Source of the DNA: Bacteroidaceae bacterium
GTDB lineage: Bacteria; Bacteroidota; Bacteroidia; Bacteroidales; Bacteroidaceae
NCBI GenBank assembly: GCA_017429525.1
Contig: JAFROT010000030.1
Span: 1 to 64,000, forward strand
DNA: 64,000 nt
Direction: 5' to 3'
Positions 1 through 9,033 of the stretch are shown in pieces. The notes beneath the pieces are model-generated. The model was not told the origin of the DNA. It was given only the letters and a program-made list of their open reading frames with translations, and did not search any database. Both the position numbers and the translations under genes were made by a program. Positions within the stretch are counted from its first letter, which is position 1. Each line of letters begins with the position of its first letter.

Positions 1-111
1 AACCGTGACATAGTTCTGTGTCTGGAAATACTTGATGACAGCAAGAGCAGAGAACGTTTTACCTAAACCTACCGCATCTGCAAGGATTGCTCCGTTATAT
101 TTTCGGAGCAT
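1..111 (-). pseudogene. SNF2/DEAD-type helicase fragment, cut by window edge
   Basis: Read on the minus strand from an ATG at 111, the frame stays open to the window edge and gives MLRKYNGAILADAVGLGKTF followed by SALAVIKYFQ. The segment LADAVGLGKT is a Walker A motif of the superfamily 2 helicase type. The helicase-like sequence seems to continue upstream of this ATG (QQQGVISLIK) into the last codons of the relaxase gene, in another frame and with no earlier start codon. The helicase may therefore have lost its own 5' end where it joins the relaxase gene. Only about 37 codons are visible, so product and integrity cannot be settled here. Confidence 0.45.
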
Positions 112-116
112 CTTGA

Positions 117-1238
117 TTAGGGAGATAACACCCTGCTGCTGCCTTCCAGCCTTTCCTTATGCTGCACCTTATTTTCTATCTCACCCTCTAACTTGTCCTT
201 CTGTTCTTCCAGGTGTTCCTTTTGCTTTCTCATGTCCTGCACCTCGCCTACCATCTTTTCCCTCTGACCTTCCAGACGTTCATTTTCCATCTGGTTCCTG
301 GCAATGGCATCCTTTGCCTGACGTTCTGCCTCCAACACAGCCTTGTTCTTGTGGACTCGCTCACGTCGTTCCTCACCTGGCAGCATGGTAATGTCATCAC
401 CACGCTCCAGACCGTACTTATGCCCAACCTCGTTGTAGTAGTCGGTATGCATCTGGTAGTAGGTTTTACCAACAGCATATTTGTCCTCGCCCCATACACG
501 GGCATACGATACACATTCCTTTTCCCTCCGTTCGACTTCTGTTTTTACGAAGTTCGAGCGGATTTCTTCAGGCAGTTTCTTCCATTCTTTTTGGGAGATT
601 ACCTTCGACTTGTCATCCTTATGTACATACTTGACAGATGCACGACCTCTGGCTTTTGTCTTGGCAACAGGGATGGTCTGAATCTGGATGTGAGGTGTAG
701 TTTCGTCAAGATGAACGTCGAAGCCGATGATGTTCTCAGCTCCCCAACGGTCACATGCCCAGTGGTAGGTGTCCATTGCCCAGTCTTTAATACCTTGTTT
801 CAGCACGACATGAGCATTGCTCTTTTGCAGGGTAAAGTCCACATTCTGGTCACCAAAGGCGAGTCGTGTCAGTACCCGATGGTCACCACTAACGATAATG
901 CCAACGGTGCAGTTCGGACTGTTGTCGGAGATTCCTAAAGGATTGTTCTTGTCCATGTAGGGTTTGAAACCGAGTTCGTCAAGACGCTTCTGCAAGCGTT
1001 CGTGAAGTGGCACGGGATCTGAACAAAGGGGAACGATTTCACCTTTGCTGTTAATCTCGAAGTTGAGATGCTTGCGTGAGAAATCGTAATGGTTGTTGGT
1101 GTCCTGGTTCTTCAGACGATAGGTGTTCTCATCCCATCCGCGACGTTCAGGCTCATAGCCTTCGGCAGCAGAAAAGGACTTGGCTGGTGCGCCAACATGG
1201 ATGGCGGCACGGGGAACGTTGTATCTGGATTTACTCAT
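117..1238 (-). CDS. MobV/Pre-type relaxase (plasmid recombination/mobilization protein)
   Basis: This protein of 373 aa should nick an origin of transfer and lead single-strand transfer of the element. Its start, MSKSRYNVPRAAIH, resembles MobV N-termini, followed by NHYDFSRKHLNFEI. The metal-binding motif is H176-L-D-E-T-T-P-H183-I-Q185: two histidines and the acidic pair are kept, but a glutamine stands where MobV relaxases often have a third histidine. From about residue 295 the chain is a charged coiled coil rich in E, K, R and Q. The reading frame ends (SSRVLSP) exactly where a helicase-like frame begins, so the C-terminus may be truncated. The upstream 1239-1512 region holds inverted repeats suited to an oriT. 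Confidence 0.85.
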   Translation of the reverse strand: MSKSRYNVPRAAIHVGAPAKSFSAAEGYEPERRGWDENTYRLKNQDTNNHYDFSRKHLNFEINSKGEIVPLCSDPVPLHERLQKRLDELGFKPYMDKNNPLGISDNSPNCTVGIIVSGDHRVLTRLAFGDQNVDFTLQKSNAHVVLKQGIKDWAMDTYHWACDRWGAENIIGFDVHLDETTPHIQIQTIPVAKTKARGRASVKYVHKDDKSKVISQKEWKKLPEEIRSNFVKTEVERREKECVSYARVWGEDKYAVGKTYYQMHTDYYNEVGHKYGLERGDDITMLPGEERRERVHKNKAVLEAERQAKDAIARNQMENERLEGQREKMVGEVQDMRKQKEHLEEQKDKLEGEIENKVQHKERLEGSSRVLSP

Positions 1239-1299
1239 TTAATTCTATTGTTATAAAGTTAATGTATAAATGTTTATCGGGTCTCGGGTGGAACCTAAA

Positions 1300-1480
1300 T
1301 GGAGGGTTGAGGGAGAGAGTCACTCCCTCACAGATGCATTTTTGCTTTTGGTTCTTGCCATGTGCGGTGACACTGATGTATAGCGGCTGTCTAACCCTCG
1401 GAGAGCATAATGGGACTTTTTAAGAGAGCCTGCGAATCTAAAAGTCCATATTATGTTATGGGATTATTCCGTAATCCCCT
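1300..1480. other. Candidate oriT region with three inverted repeats
   Basis: The 274-bp gap upstream of the relaxase gene has no convincing gene. It holds three dyads: TGAGGGAG (1308-1315) with CTCCCTCA (1323-1330); an imperfect pair built on CATAAT.GGACTTTT (1406-1420) and AAAAGTCC..ATTATG (1440-1455); and GGGATTA (1460-1466) with TAATCCC (1472-1478). MobV relaxases usually nick just upstream of their own gene, so this is the natural oriT candidate. No nic site can be assigned from sequence alone. Confidence 0.45.
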
Positions 1481-1512
1481 ACAGCTTGTGCCATGCTTCC
1501 TTTAGAAAGGTT

Positions 1513-2568
1513 TTACGAATCGTCTTCTACGATTTCAAGTTCAAAAGCGTCTATGAGTTTCTGCAGGGCTGGATTTAGCTCTATCATTCTGGCCAGAAGC
1601 ATCTGTTTGGTTTCCTGCATCAGCAGGAAGTCAGCAATGTCAAGTCCAGCCATTCGTTGCTCATCGGTTGCCGTTTTCTCCAAAACATCAGACACCATTA
1701 CACTATGACAAATAGGTTTGAGCATATCAGACTTCACTTGCCATTTTTCCGTAGCTCCAAGGTCTGGCATGAGAATCACGTCTCTGCCCCTAAGCACTTG
1801 CAGGGCATCCTCATTGAAACAACCGTTTTTTCCACCAGTTGCCAACCAGAGGAAATCTGGCATAAAATGTGACGCAATGAGACAAGTCTTCTCACTTTCC
1901 ACGAGCATGATGGGAGTGGTAGGATGTGAGTTAAGCAAGTGCTCGCCAAATAAACATTGCTTCAGGTTATAGTTGGAAAGCCTCAATAGGGAGTGTACCC
2001 AACTGACGTATGCCTGTGGTTCCTTGATGCGATGTCCATTCTGCGGATTGTATGCCATGACTTTCCCTCCACGAATGTTGTTGTTTACATCGATCTGCCA
2101 GAATACAGTCGAACCATTCCACTTGTTGGAAGTGCCAACACAATAGCGTTCAAACTGAAGGTTCGTAGCTTTACTTCCGATTGTCTTGCATAGGTAACGA
2201 TGTAGTGGATTAATGTCATAATGTGAAAGGGACTTTCTCATTATCTCATCGGAAATAAAAGAGGAAGCCACAGGCTCGGTTTTAGTGATGTCGGGGTTAC
2301 GTGATATATGTGGCTTATCAATGATGTCATCATTGTCCTTTGCATCTGGTTTCTCCTCTGGGTTATCATGGAAGTAATCTTTGGGAGTATAGTGATAACC
2401 ACAAGCATCCTCATGGTCGCATCGACCTACATAGTCAGGGAAGATGACAATACCTTCCTCGTCAACATACTTGACGAAGCAATTACGTTTGCCACATTCA
2501 GGGCAGGTGAGCTTGTTGTTTCTCCTGCTCGTATCATATTTCTTTAGATGGAATCTATACTGGTTCAT
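1513..2568 (-). CDS. Zinc-finger/toprim-like protein (DUF6371, PG0870-related)
   Basis: The 351-aa protein begins with a primase-like zinc-binding segment: CPECGKRNC near residue 23, then C and H residues in GRCDHEDACGYHY. The C-terminal half has toprim-like features, an acidic residue in MLVESEKT and a second acidic site in VILMPDLGA. This layout matches DUF6371/PG0870-type proteins carried by Bacteroidales mobilizable elements, where a role in element replication is assumed but not shown. Its start codon overlaps the stop of the upstream DUF3987 gene (ATGA, 2565-2568), so the two are probably translationally coupled. Family naming is from memory of the motifs and is less sure than the domain reading. 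Confidence 0.7.
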   Translation of the reverse strand: MNQYRFHLKKYDTSRRNNKLTCPECGKRNCFVKYVDEEGIVIFPDYVGRCDHEDACGYHYTPKDYFHDNPEEKPDAKDNDDIIDKPHISRNPDITKTEPVASSFISDEIMRKSLSHYDINPLHRYLCKTIGSKATNLQFERYCVGTSNKWNGSTVFWQIDVNNNIRGGKVMAYNPQNGHRIKEPQAYVSWVHSLLRLSNYNLKQCLFGEHLLNSHPTTPIMLVESEKTCLIASHFMPDFLWLATGGKNGCFNEDALQVLRGRDVILMPDLGATEKWQVKSDMLKPICHSVMVSDVLEKTATDEQRMAGLDIADFLLMQETKQMLLARMIELNPALQKLIDAFELEIVEDDS

Positions 2569-4124
2569 AATAATGGAGTTTGATTTTGCTGATTATCATC
2601 GTTACACTTCGGAACTACTGAATTTTGGGTACTTTGGGAACTTTCGGCATCAACATGAGCTTCTGAAAGTGGAAAAGTACCCAAAGTGGAAAGAGTTTGG
2701 AGAGAGCAGGAGGGAACTTTCTCATATAGCCCATGTGCTTTCTTGCAAATGTACTTTTGGTGAATCAGCTTAGGCAAATTCTTTTTGACTCCACTTGCAG
2801 ACATACCAACTTCCGCACCAGCAGCTATAGCCTCTGCTGTTGTGAAAGAATTACCGAGCAAGTCAAGGAACTCCTTTTTGTCAGGTTCCATGCTGTGCGT
2901 ATCAACTATGGTTAAGATTCTCGAATATGATTCCTCCATGAAAGCATGCATACGCAAAGCACAACGGATGGACTTTTCATCAACAAGCGTATCTGTCGCT
3001 TCTCCACATGCCCAACGGAGCATCTGGAAGATAAGAGCCAAGCGTCCGACATTCGCCTCCATCTTGGCTGTTCGACTTGCCAAACGGTTTGCTTCCATGT
3101 TTCCTTGTCGGCTGATGGCAAAAGCCTCCTCCTTCAATTTGTTGCGCCAATTATAGAATAGGCATTTGGCATCATAAGTCATATCAAGGACTATCGTTAC
3201 CAGTTCCTTGCCATCCTCGTAGAATGAACATTCCATCTGAATCAGACGGGTCAGAATATTGTTCCATCGTATGTTGCAAGGAGTCTTTACGATACCTGCT
3301 GGCTTCTCTTTGTCCGTAATAGCCCAAAGGGTAGGTCTCACCTCTTTGGGAATGACGAACATGAAACGGTCAATCAATCCGCTATTGACATTCTCATCTG
3401 TGAAAAACTCATGAATGCGCTCGGTCTGGGTGGTACCGATGATATTGATACATGGCTTTCGGATGATCGCTGGTATAGGATTATTGCAGCGAGTAACCTT
3501 TACCTGCTTACCTGTATATGCAGTAAGCAACTGGCTCATGAAAGGATTGTCATTGTATCGGCAGACAGAATGGAAGAATCCCATTATCTCGTCAATCAAC
3601 AGTACAACACCACGTTGGTTGTCATTATGCAGTCGCCATAGACTTTCTGGAGTTGAATCCGAAAGAATGGTCTGTATTAAAACAGGTTTTTCCATACTAC
3701 TTCCAACATCAGTCTTCCCCTTGTCAGTAGTAGCATTATACAATTCCATCTCGTCCTTGAACTTAGTGTACATGGCATAGTCGTGATCTTCTATAGGCTT
3801 ATACGCAAAGTCCAAGGGAGGGGTCTTACCCTGCCCTGGTTCACCCACGAGGATGACGTAAAGGCTGGGATTGCTCTCCCATGAAGGTTTGAGTCGGATG
3901 TGCCGCGTGTTTCCAATAGCTGTTGAAACAGCAGAAAGTATGGCAACAGCCGTGTATTCTACAGGAAAATTGTCCTCAGCTGCGAGGTCAAGAATGATTT
4001 CCTGAACTTTGGCAGGAAACACCTCCAAGGGCAATCCCGTATCAGAAACGTGTGCAGCCTCCGCTCGCACTGCATTGATGGTGGCCAATGCAATACTGTT
4101 CATAAGCATTGTTGGTTCATCCAT
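2565..4124 (-). CDS. DUF3987 family P-loop protein of a mobilizable element
   Basis: This protein of about 519 aa carries a Walker A motif (GEPGQGKT) and a Walker B-like stretch (VVLLIDEIMGFF). It resembles the DUF3987 helicase/primase-associated proteins found beside toprim-like genes in Bacteroidales mobile elements, which probably help replicate the excised form. I start it at MDEPTM (4124) rather than at the longer in-frame ATG at 4157, because AAGGAGG lies 7 bases upstream of 4124. That start overlaps the end of the HTH gene by 8 bp. The 3' end overlaps the next gene by 4 bp, making a tight three-gene operon. The C-terminal third looks winged-helix-like (TAEAIAAGAEVGMSASGVKKNL). Confidence 0.75.
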   Translation of the reverse strand: MDEPTMLMNSIALATINAVRAEAAHVSDTGLPLEVFPAKVQEIILDLAAEDNFPVEYTAVAILSAVSTAIGNTRHIRLKPSWESNPSLYVILVGEPGQGKTPPLDFAYKPIEDHDYAMYTKFKDEMELYNATTDKGKTDVGSSMEKPVLIQTILSDSTPESLWRLHNDNQRGVVLLIDEIMGFFHSVCRYNDNPFMSQLLTAYTGKQVKVTRCNNPIPAIIRKPCINIIGTTQTERIHEFFTDENVNSGLIDRFMFVIPKEVRPTLWAITDKEKPAGIVKTPCNIRWNNILTRLIQMECSFYEDGKELVTIVLDMTYDAKCLFYNWRNKLKEEAFAISRQGNMEANRLASRTAKMEANVGRLALIFQMLRWACGEATDTLVDEKSIRCALRMHAFMEESYSRILTIVDTHSMEPDKKEFLDLLGNSFTTAEAIAAGAEVGMSASGVKKNLPKLIHQKYICKKAHGLYEKVPSCSLQTLSTLGTFPLSEAHVDAESSQSTQNSVVPKCNDDNQQNQTPLL

Positions 4125-4437
4125 GGCACTCCTCCTTACATTTTTTATTATTGTCACAATCTTCTATAGCGGCGGAGAAGATGTCCGTGACCTCTTTCTT
4201 AGAATAGAGGTTGCGTCGTCCCATCTTGTGTTTCTTGATAACACCCTCGTTCTCCTTTCGCCAGAGAGTCGTGTAAGTGATGTGCAGCATGTCGCACACC
4301 TCTTCACGGGTTAACCACTCACCTTCTTCCTCGGAAGGCTTCTCGTTCAGGCCGCGTTTTGCGCAGACCTCTTCTACAATCTCAGTGACAACCTGCCTGA
4401 GGTCGTCCATCTGCAACATGATAAAGTTACCTGTCAT
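4117..4437 (-). CDS. Excisionase-like helix-turn-helix protein
   Basis: A small protein (106 aa from the chosen start) with a MerR/excisionase HTH: LTREEVCDMLHITYTTLWRK followed by a wing ending in KHKMGRRNLYSKKEV. In Bacteroidales elements this type of protein either bends DNA for excision or regulates the adjoining replication genes. I use MTGNFIMLQMDD (4437) as the start; a longer open frame to 4524 begins with an uncharged, low-quality stretch. It is the first gene of the operon with the DUF3987 and DUF6371 genes. Whether it acts as Xis or as a regulator cannot be told from sequence. Confidence 0.75.
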   Translation of the reverse strand: MTGNFIMLQMDDLRQVVTEIVEEVCAKRGLNEKPSEEEGEWLTREEVCDMLHITYTTLWRKENEGVIKKHKMGRRNLYSKKEVTDIFSAAIEDCDNNKKCKEECHG

Positions 4438-4581
4438 ATTATGTGATTTTTTGTTTTCATGCTGCAAAGGTATTGAAATGCCATAGGGTGTTGCCTTGGT
4501 AAAAAACAGCACGATTTCTACCAAGTCAAAATTAACAAATAAAGGTCTTTATTTAACAGTTCAACACTGAAGGAACGAAAA

Positions 4582-4606
4582 AAGGATGCCCGAAGTGAGC
4601 ATCCTT
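4582..4606 (-). terminator. Rho-independent terminator of the frameshifted gene
   Basis: AAGGATGC (4582-4589) pairs with GCATCCTT (4599-4606). On the minus strand the stem is followed by a run of T (4578-4583), directly after the gene ending at 4613. Confidence 0.75.
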
Positions 4607-4612
4607 GTAAGT

Positions 4613-5999
4613 TTAGTTGATATTAGGATTGATTGCCGATAGTAAGCGGAGTTTTATGCCAGTCACATACTTTCGCCCTCGTCTTATCTGAGCATCGGAA
4701 ACATCAAGATTACCACTATTATCTTCTGACACGATGGCGTTATAAACGGCTTCGGCCCAGTTAAAGCCTTCACGAATGTGGTAGTCGGGGAACTTCTCTC
4801 TCATGGCTGCATGGAAGGTACGGTAATTGTATTCTTCATTTGTGAAGCTACCCTTCATCAATGCAGCGAAGATATAAGGTAAGACAATGTCTGCATCATC
4901 GACTTGTTTCCATTCAGAAAGCACTTCTTTTATCTCACCAATAAGAATAGTGACATTCTCTGGATGAAGCATTTCCTCCAAAATGACATATGTACTCTTC
5001 CTCCCTCTGCGCCCTTGCACTTCAAGCAAGGCTGCGTCAATAACCTGCTTTTCTTCGCCTTTCTTCAGCTTTTGGGTCACTTCCTTCCACTGCGCCTTTG
5101 AATAATGAGCTTTGTCTATACTTGCACCAATGAGGGTTTTCACGCATCTCCTTCCGATAATCTTTTCCCAATAGGGGCTTTCGGGCTTCAGGAAAGTCTG
5201 GGATATGAGGTCAGCAGCATGAAGGAATCCATTGTCGAAGATAATCCAATAGTAAAGGCTGAATAGATAGGGGTTCTTGTGAAGTAGTCGCTCACGAATA
5301 GCTTCATTGTTGAGAGAAGAATCAAGCATTTCAGACAAACGCCCCTTCAATGGGTTGTCATCGTTCCCTATCAGACTTTGCTGGTAGTGCTTATTGCCAG
5401 GGAACATAGAGGCCACGATTTTCATCATACCCTTCACACCCTTGGTCGAAAACATCTCCATCAAGAAGAAGAAGTTGGTCTGGATGAAAGTCATGTCACC
5501 ATCGTAGGCTTTCTGGAACGTAGCCGTAAACTCCTTATATTCTTCTGGGTGGTCATAGTGCCAACGTCGAAGGGAAAGAATGTTCAGTTCGTCAGCCGTT
5601 ATCTTAGACTCCTCCAGCTTGCGGTTCTGCTCGTAGAACCGTTTATAATCTTCTACTGCATCTAAGATTTCTTGTGTGTCGGGCTTCTCTGCTTTATCCG
5701 CAAGGGCATCAGCCAAGCGGTCTGCACCATTCAAATTGAAGATAGCAGCATAGGCAATATGCAGACACATCACCAGACTCGACCGCTTTTGTATATAGCT
5801 TTGCTATATCGAAACCATCCTCTGTTGATATAGTGGCAAAATTGGCGATGACCGATTGCAACGATTCTGCATTGCCGTCACCAAGGTCTAATATAGTTTG
5901 ATGGTACGGCTTCAGCAACTGTTCTTCCAAGTCTTGCTTAAACTTGGAATAGACATCTGCGTGGGCTTCTTTCCATTCTAATAGCGCTTTCTCATCCAT
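4613..5999 (-). pseudogene. Unknown element protein (possibly DUF6043-like), split by a frameshift
   Basis: Two frames cover one apparent gene. The 5' part starts at 5999 (MDEKALLEWKEAHADVYSKF) and runs about 77 codons to AKLYTKAVESGD. The 3' part picks up one frame over at about 5773 (MCLHIAYAAIFNLNGADRL) and continues to 4613. Together they make about 460 residues, helix-rich and without a signal peptide or recognised catalytic motif. Reading flows smoothly if one base is skipped near 5770-5785, consistent with a one-base insertion or a sequencing error. The pattern recalls DUF6043 proteins of Bacteroidales, but I hold that name loosely. A good terminator lies just downstream. Confidence 0.6.
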
Positions 6000-6043
6000 A
6001 GAGATAAACCTTTCGAAATGTTAAATTCGGAATAAAAACACGC

Positions 6044-6088
6044 TTATTCCGCTAAAAACGCCATTTTTGTGGTTTCATAGCGGAATAA
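6044..6088. repeat. Perfect 11-bp inverted repeat upstream of the frameshifted gene
   Basis: TTATTCCGCTA (6044-6054) and TAGCGGAATAA (6078-6088) are exact inverted copies 23 bp apart, with another CGGAATAA half-copy at 6028-6035. They lie between the ATPase stop and the start at 5999. The position suits an operator or protein-binding site for that gene, or a terminator lacking a T-run. Confidence 0.5.
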
Positions 6089-6119
6089 ACGGCGATTTAT
6101 GGGTGAAAAGTCATACATA

Positions 6120-7331
6120 TTACCTCTCCAACCCTTCTGTTAAGAACCTCCTGAGATGAAGATGGGTTATGCCATTGTCATCAGACTTGGTAACCAATGG
6201 TGTCATAGAGATGACATATTTGGGATAGTTGTCTTTGATGGCACGGAGGTTACCAAACTCACGCTCATACGTGTTATCGTCAGCTATAATATAAGAGGCC
6301 TGTACATATATCCTTTCGCCTTTTGGCTTTGTACAGACAAAATCAATCTCACCAGCCTGAAGTTGTCCGACCATTACTTCATAGCCCAGACGGACAAGGT
6401 GATTATAGATGATATTCTCTATCACCTTCTCAATGTCTCTCTCGCGTGAACCACCTACAAGAGCATTACGAATACCATTGTCTTCAAAATAGAATTTATC
6501 GTTGCTCTCAAATATCTTCCGTCCGTGAATGTCATACCTGTTCACCTTGTGGATCATGTATGATTCGCACAGGTATTTGGCATAATTGATGATGGCGGTG
6601 GAAGTAACTTTCTCGCCCTGTGACTTCATGTACTTTGAGATACTGTTGGCAGAAATGATTTTCCCTGCATTGTCAGCAAGGAAATGAACAAGGTTTTCCA
6701 GAAAAGGCACATTGCGGATATTATTCCGCTTGATAACATCCTTCAGCAGTACGGTGCTATAGACATCCATCTGGTACTCACGTGCATCTTGTTCGTCAAG
6801 TCCTATCTTTTTCAAACCAGGCAATCCACCAAACTGAATATACTTTGCTAACGTGTCATCACTGTCGGGCAAGTTGTGAAACTCCATGAATTCCTCATAG
6901 CTAAGTGCCTGAACGAAGATTTCCTTGTAGCGACCGCCTATTTTGTTAGCCAAGTCACTACTGAGCATATTGGAGTTAGAGCCTGTTACAACTATTTCAA
7001 TATCTGACTCCTCATAATAACTGCGAATACTGTTCTCAAAACCTTCTATATCCTGAACTTCATCTATCAAGATGTAATTGGTCTTTGTCTTGTCTCGCCG
7101 TTCATCAATATAGGCATTCAAGTCCCGGTCGGTCTGAATGTCGGCAAACTCATGTTTCTCCTTGTCAATGAAGATAATGTTTGCATGAGCATCTTCTGCC
7201 ACTTTATCCCTAAAGAGGCGTAGAGTGTAACTCTTTCCGACACGACGTTGACCAACAATGATAATGATGGTGTCCTTACCAAGATGCTTCGTTATCTTGT
7301 CAAGATAACTTTGTCTAACAATTGCTTTCAT
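6120..7331 (-). CDS. ATP-binding protein, AAA_14/DUF4143 family
   Basis: The chosen start gives about 403 aa. A Walker A motif (VGQRRVGKS) is followed by a Walker B/sensor segment (NYILIDEVQDI) and by VVTGSNSNML, all typical of the AAA_14 plus DUF4143 ATPases. The C-terminal part (GEIDFVCTKPKGERIYVQASY) looks like the PD-(D/E)XK-like domain often fused in this family. Such proteins are common cargo on Bacteroidales elements; their function is unknown, though defence and toxin-antitoxin roles have been proposed. I start at 7331 instead of the in-frame ATG at 7358 because the TATCTTTG promoter box covers 7356-7363, placing the longer start upstream of transcription. Confidence 0.75.
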   Translation of the reverse strand: MKAIVRQSYLDKITKHLGKDTIIIIVGQRRVGKSYTLRLFRDKVAEDAHANIIFIDKEKHEFADIQTDRDLNAYIDERRDKTKTNYILIDEVQDIEGFENSIRSYYEESDIEIVVTGSNSNMLSSDLANKIGGRYKEIFVQALSYEEFMEFHNLPDSDDTLAKYIQFGGLPGLKKIGLDEQDAREYQMDVYSTVLLKDVIKRNNIRNVPFLENLVHFLADNAGKIISANSISKYMKSQGEKVTSTAIINYAKYLCESYMIHKVNRYDIHGRKIFESNDKFYFEDNGIRNALVGGSRERDIEKVIENIIYNHLVRLGYEVMVGQLQAGEIDFVCTKPKGERIYVQASYIIADDNTYEREFGNLRAIKDNYPKYVISMTPLVTKSDDNGITHLHLRRFLTEGLER

Positions 7332-7355
7332 ATCTTTTATAGATGAAATTTGCTG

Positions 7356-7363
7356 CAAAGATA
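7356..7363 (-). promoter_or_regulatory. Bacteroidetes -7 promoter box for the ATPase gene
   Basis: On the minus strand this reads TATCTTTG, matching TAnnTTTG. A TCTTTT/AAAAGA dyad (7373-7386) lies just upstream and could be an operator. No clean -33 TTTG at 19-bp spacing is visible. Confidence 0.55.
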
Positions 7364-7468
7364 ATAATTTTATCTTTTACAAAAGACAAAACCTTGAATT
7401 TTTTGGGGATTTGTTTAGTATAATTTGCATATTTGGTCCCCAAAATGACTATTGAGTTACGTTATAAT

Positions 7469-7506
7469 ATGGCGCAATCTCGACTTTTTTTGCCAGATTA
7501 CGCCAT
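7469..7506 (-). terminator. Hairpin after the integrase gene
   Basis: ATGGCGCAATCT (7469-7480) pairs with AGATTACGCCAT (7495-7506) with one mismatch, just beyond the integrase stop at 7515. It has no T-run after the stem on the minus strand, so a regulatory or protein-binding role is also possible. Confidence 0.45.
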
Positions 7507-7514
7507 GTTATGAA

Positions 7515-9023
7515 CTATTTTGAAGCCTCTGCCATGAGTGCTGCACGTTCCTCTTCGCTCATACTTTTTAATAATTCAAGGAGTTCGCCTTTTTTGTCGG
7601 CAGCATTCACTTTTTTGTTGTCACCCTCATCTATTACATTGAGTAAGTATGCATTGTATTCCAGCATTCTCTTTAATGGATAAGCCCCAATGTATTTAGA
7701 GGTAATGTCCCCACTGCTACTGTGCCCCATGCTATCACTTATGTACCTGTCTGGTACAATTCCCGTGCTGTTCAGATTCGTGGCAAAGCTGTGGCGCGCC
7801 CAGGTTGAGGTGGGCTTCTGTTCCAGATTCAACAGCTTGGCAACCTTTGCCATTTGCTTGCGGATGCTTTTGTTGTATCGTTGTATCACCCATGTCTCTT
7901 TTTCCGCCGAAAGGAATTTGCTCATAATCGGGAATACACGTTCACCGAGTTTAGGCTCATTGGCATATCTATCAAGAATCTTTTGTATCTCAGGTGTTAC
8001 GGGGAAGATGACCTCACTGGCATCCCTATTACGATCTTTTGTCTTGTGACGCAGGAACCTCAACTGTTTTCCATGCGTGGAAAAATACCAACCATCGTAT
8101 TCCAGACGTAATGTGTCTGCCAGATTCTGACCATCACCAAGATACATGAATAGCAACAAACCAAGGTCACGGAATATTGCATTCTTTTCCTTTGGAATGA
8201 AACGCTCTTTCCCGTTTTCATCTTTTGCCTCTCCTTTCTCCCAAAAGTCATAGAGTTTACGCCAGGTTGCCACATCCAAGAAATTCTCCTTACGGCTTTC
8301 CATTAGATTATAACCAGTATCCTTAAACATCTCTTTGGTATCACCTTTAATCAGCTTCCTGTCAATGCAGACATTTACAATCGCCCTAAAGGTTCGCAAG
8401 GAAATGCCAATAGAGGTAATTTTTAGACCGGCTTTCTTCATTTTGTCAACCCATTTCATGATGAATTCGTGGTCAATGTCATTAAATGCAACATTCTTAC
8501 CCATGATTCTTGTAAAACGGTTTCGTATGTCTTTATTGCAACGAGCCGTTCCAGCCTTATCGTTATCACGTTTAGCCTGGATGATTTCATCCCATACCGA
8601 ATAGATGGTGACGTTTTCCTCAACAATACCATTATATCGGTCTTTCATTCGACTCAGAGAAAATGTGCCAGCATCAACCAGCTCATATACCAACGGCTTT
8701 ATATTAGCAATATGCTTTTTTAGATTAAATCTTTTTTCGGAGTCGGCTCTCACTCTTGTACTTTGTTCATGTTTACACATTTCAAGCCACTCATTCCATG
8801 TGTATTTTTCTCCTACAGGAAGGTAGAGACGCTTGGATTCTTTTGTGACCCTCAAAACAATGGGCAGCAATTGGGACTGGTCGTGTTCTGTGGGGTGACC
8901 AGCATCATCACGTTTCGTAACAACCCATTTGCGTGTATCTATGGTTAGCGACACATAGACACCCTTGTAGTTGAAATTGGCTAAATCAGCCGATTCGGTG
9001 AACATAAACTTCTTCTTTGGCAT
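7515..9023 (-). CDS. Tyrosine recombinase (element integrase)
   Basis: The 502-aa protein has a phage-integrase SAM-like middle domain and a C-terminal catalytic domain. Recognisable catalytic residues are R410 (ARHSFAT), H434 (MGHSSSG) and Y444 (SKYIGAY), plus a lysine in the beta-hairpin RHKTKDRN. The first catalytic arginine, expected in the LLLFMYLGDGQNLADTLRL segment, appears to be replaced (GDG instead of a CRG/RG context). IntDOT of CTnDOT also lacks this arginine. The gene lies at the element edge, 175 bp from a 3' tRNA fragment, so it most likely catalyses integration into that tRNA gene. A consensus promoter lies upstream. Confidence 0.9.
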   Translation of the reverse strand: MPKKKFMFTESADLANFNYKGVYVSLTIDTRKWVVTKRDDAGHPTEHDQSQLLPIVLRVTKESKRLYLPVGEKYTWNEWLEMCKHEQSTRVRADSEKRFNLKKHIANIKPLVYELVDAGTFSLSRMKDRYNGIVEENVTIYSVWDEIIQAKRDNDKAGTARCNKDIRNRFTRIMGKNVAFNDIDHEFIMKWVDKMKKAGLKITSIGISLRTFRAIVNVCIDRKLIKGDTKEMFKDTGYNLMESRKENFLDVATWRKLYDFWEKGEAKDENGKERFIPKEKNAIFRDLGLLLFMYLGDGQNLADTLRLEYDGWYFSTHGKQLRFLRHKTKDRNRDASEVIFPVTPEIQKILDRYANEPKLGERVFPIMSKFLSAEKETWVIQRYNKSIRKQMAKVAKLLNLEQKPTSTWARHSFATNLNSTGIVPDRYISDSMGHSSSGDITSKYIGAYPLKRMLEYNAYLLNVIDEGDNKKVNAADKKGELLELLKSMSEEERAALMAEASK

Positions 9024-9033
9024 AGCTAAACCC

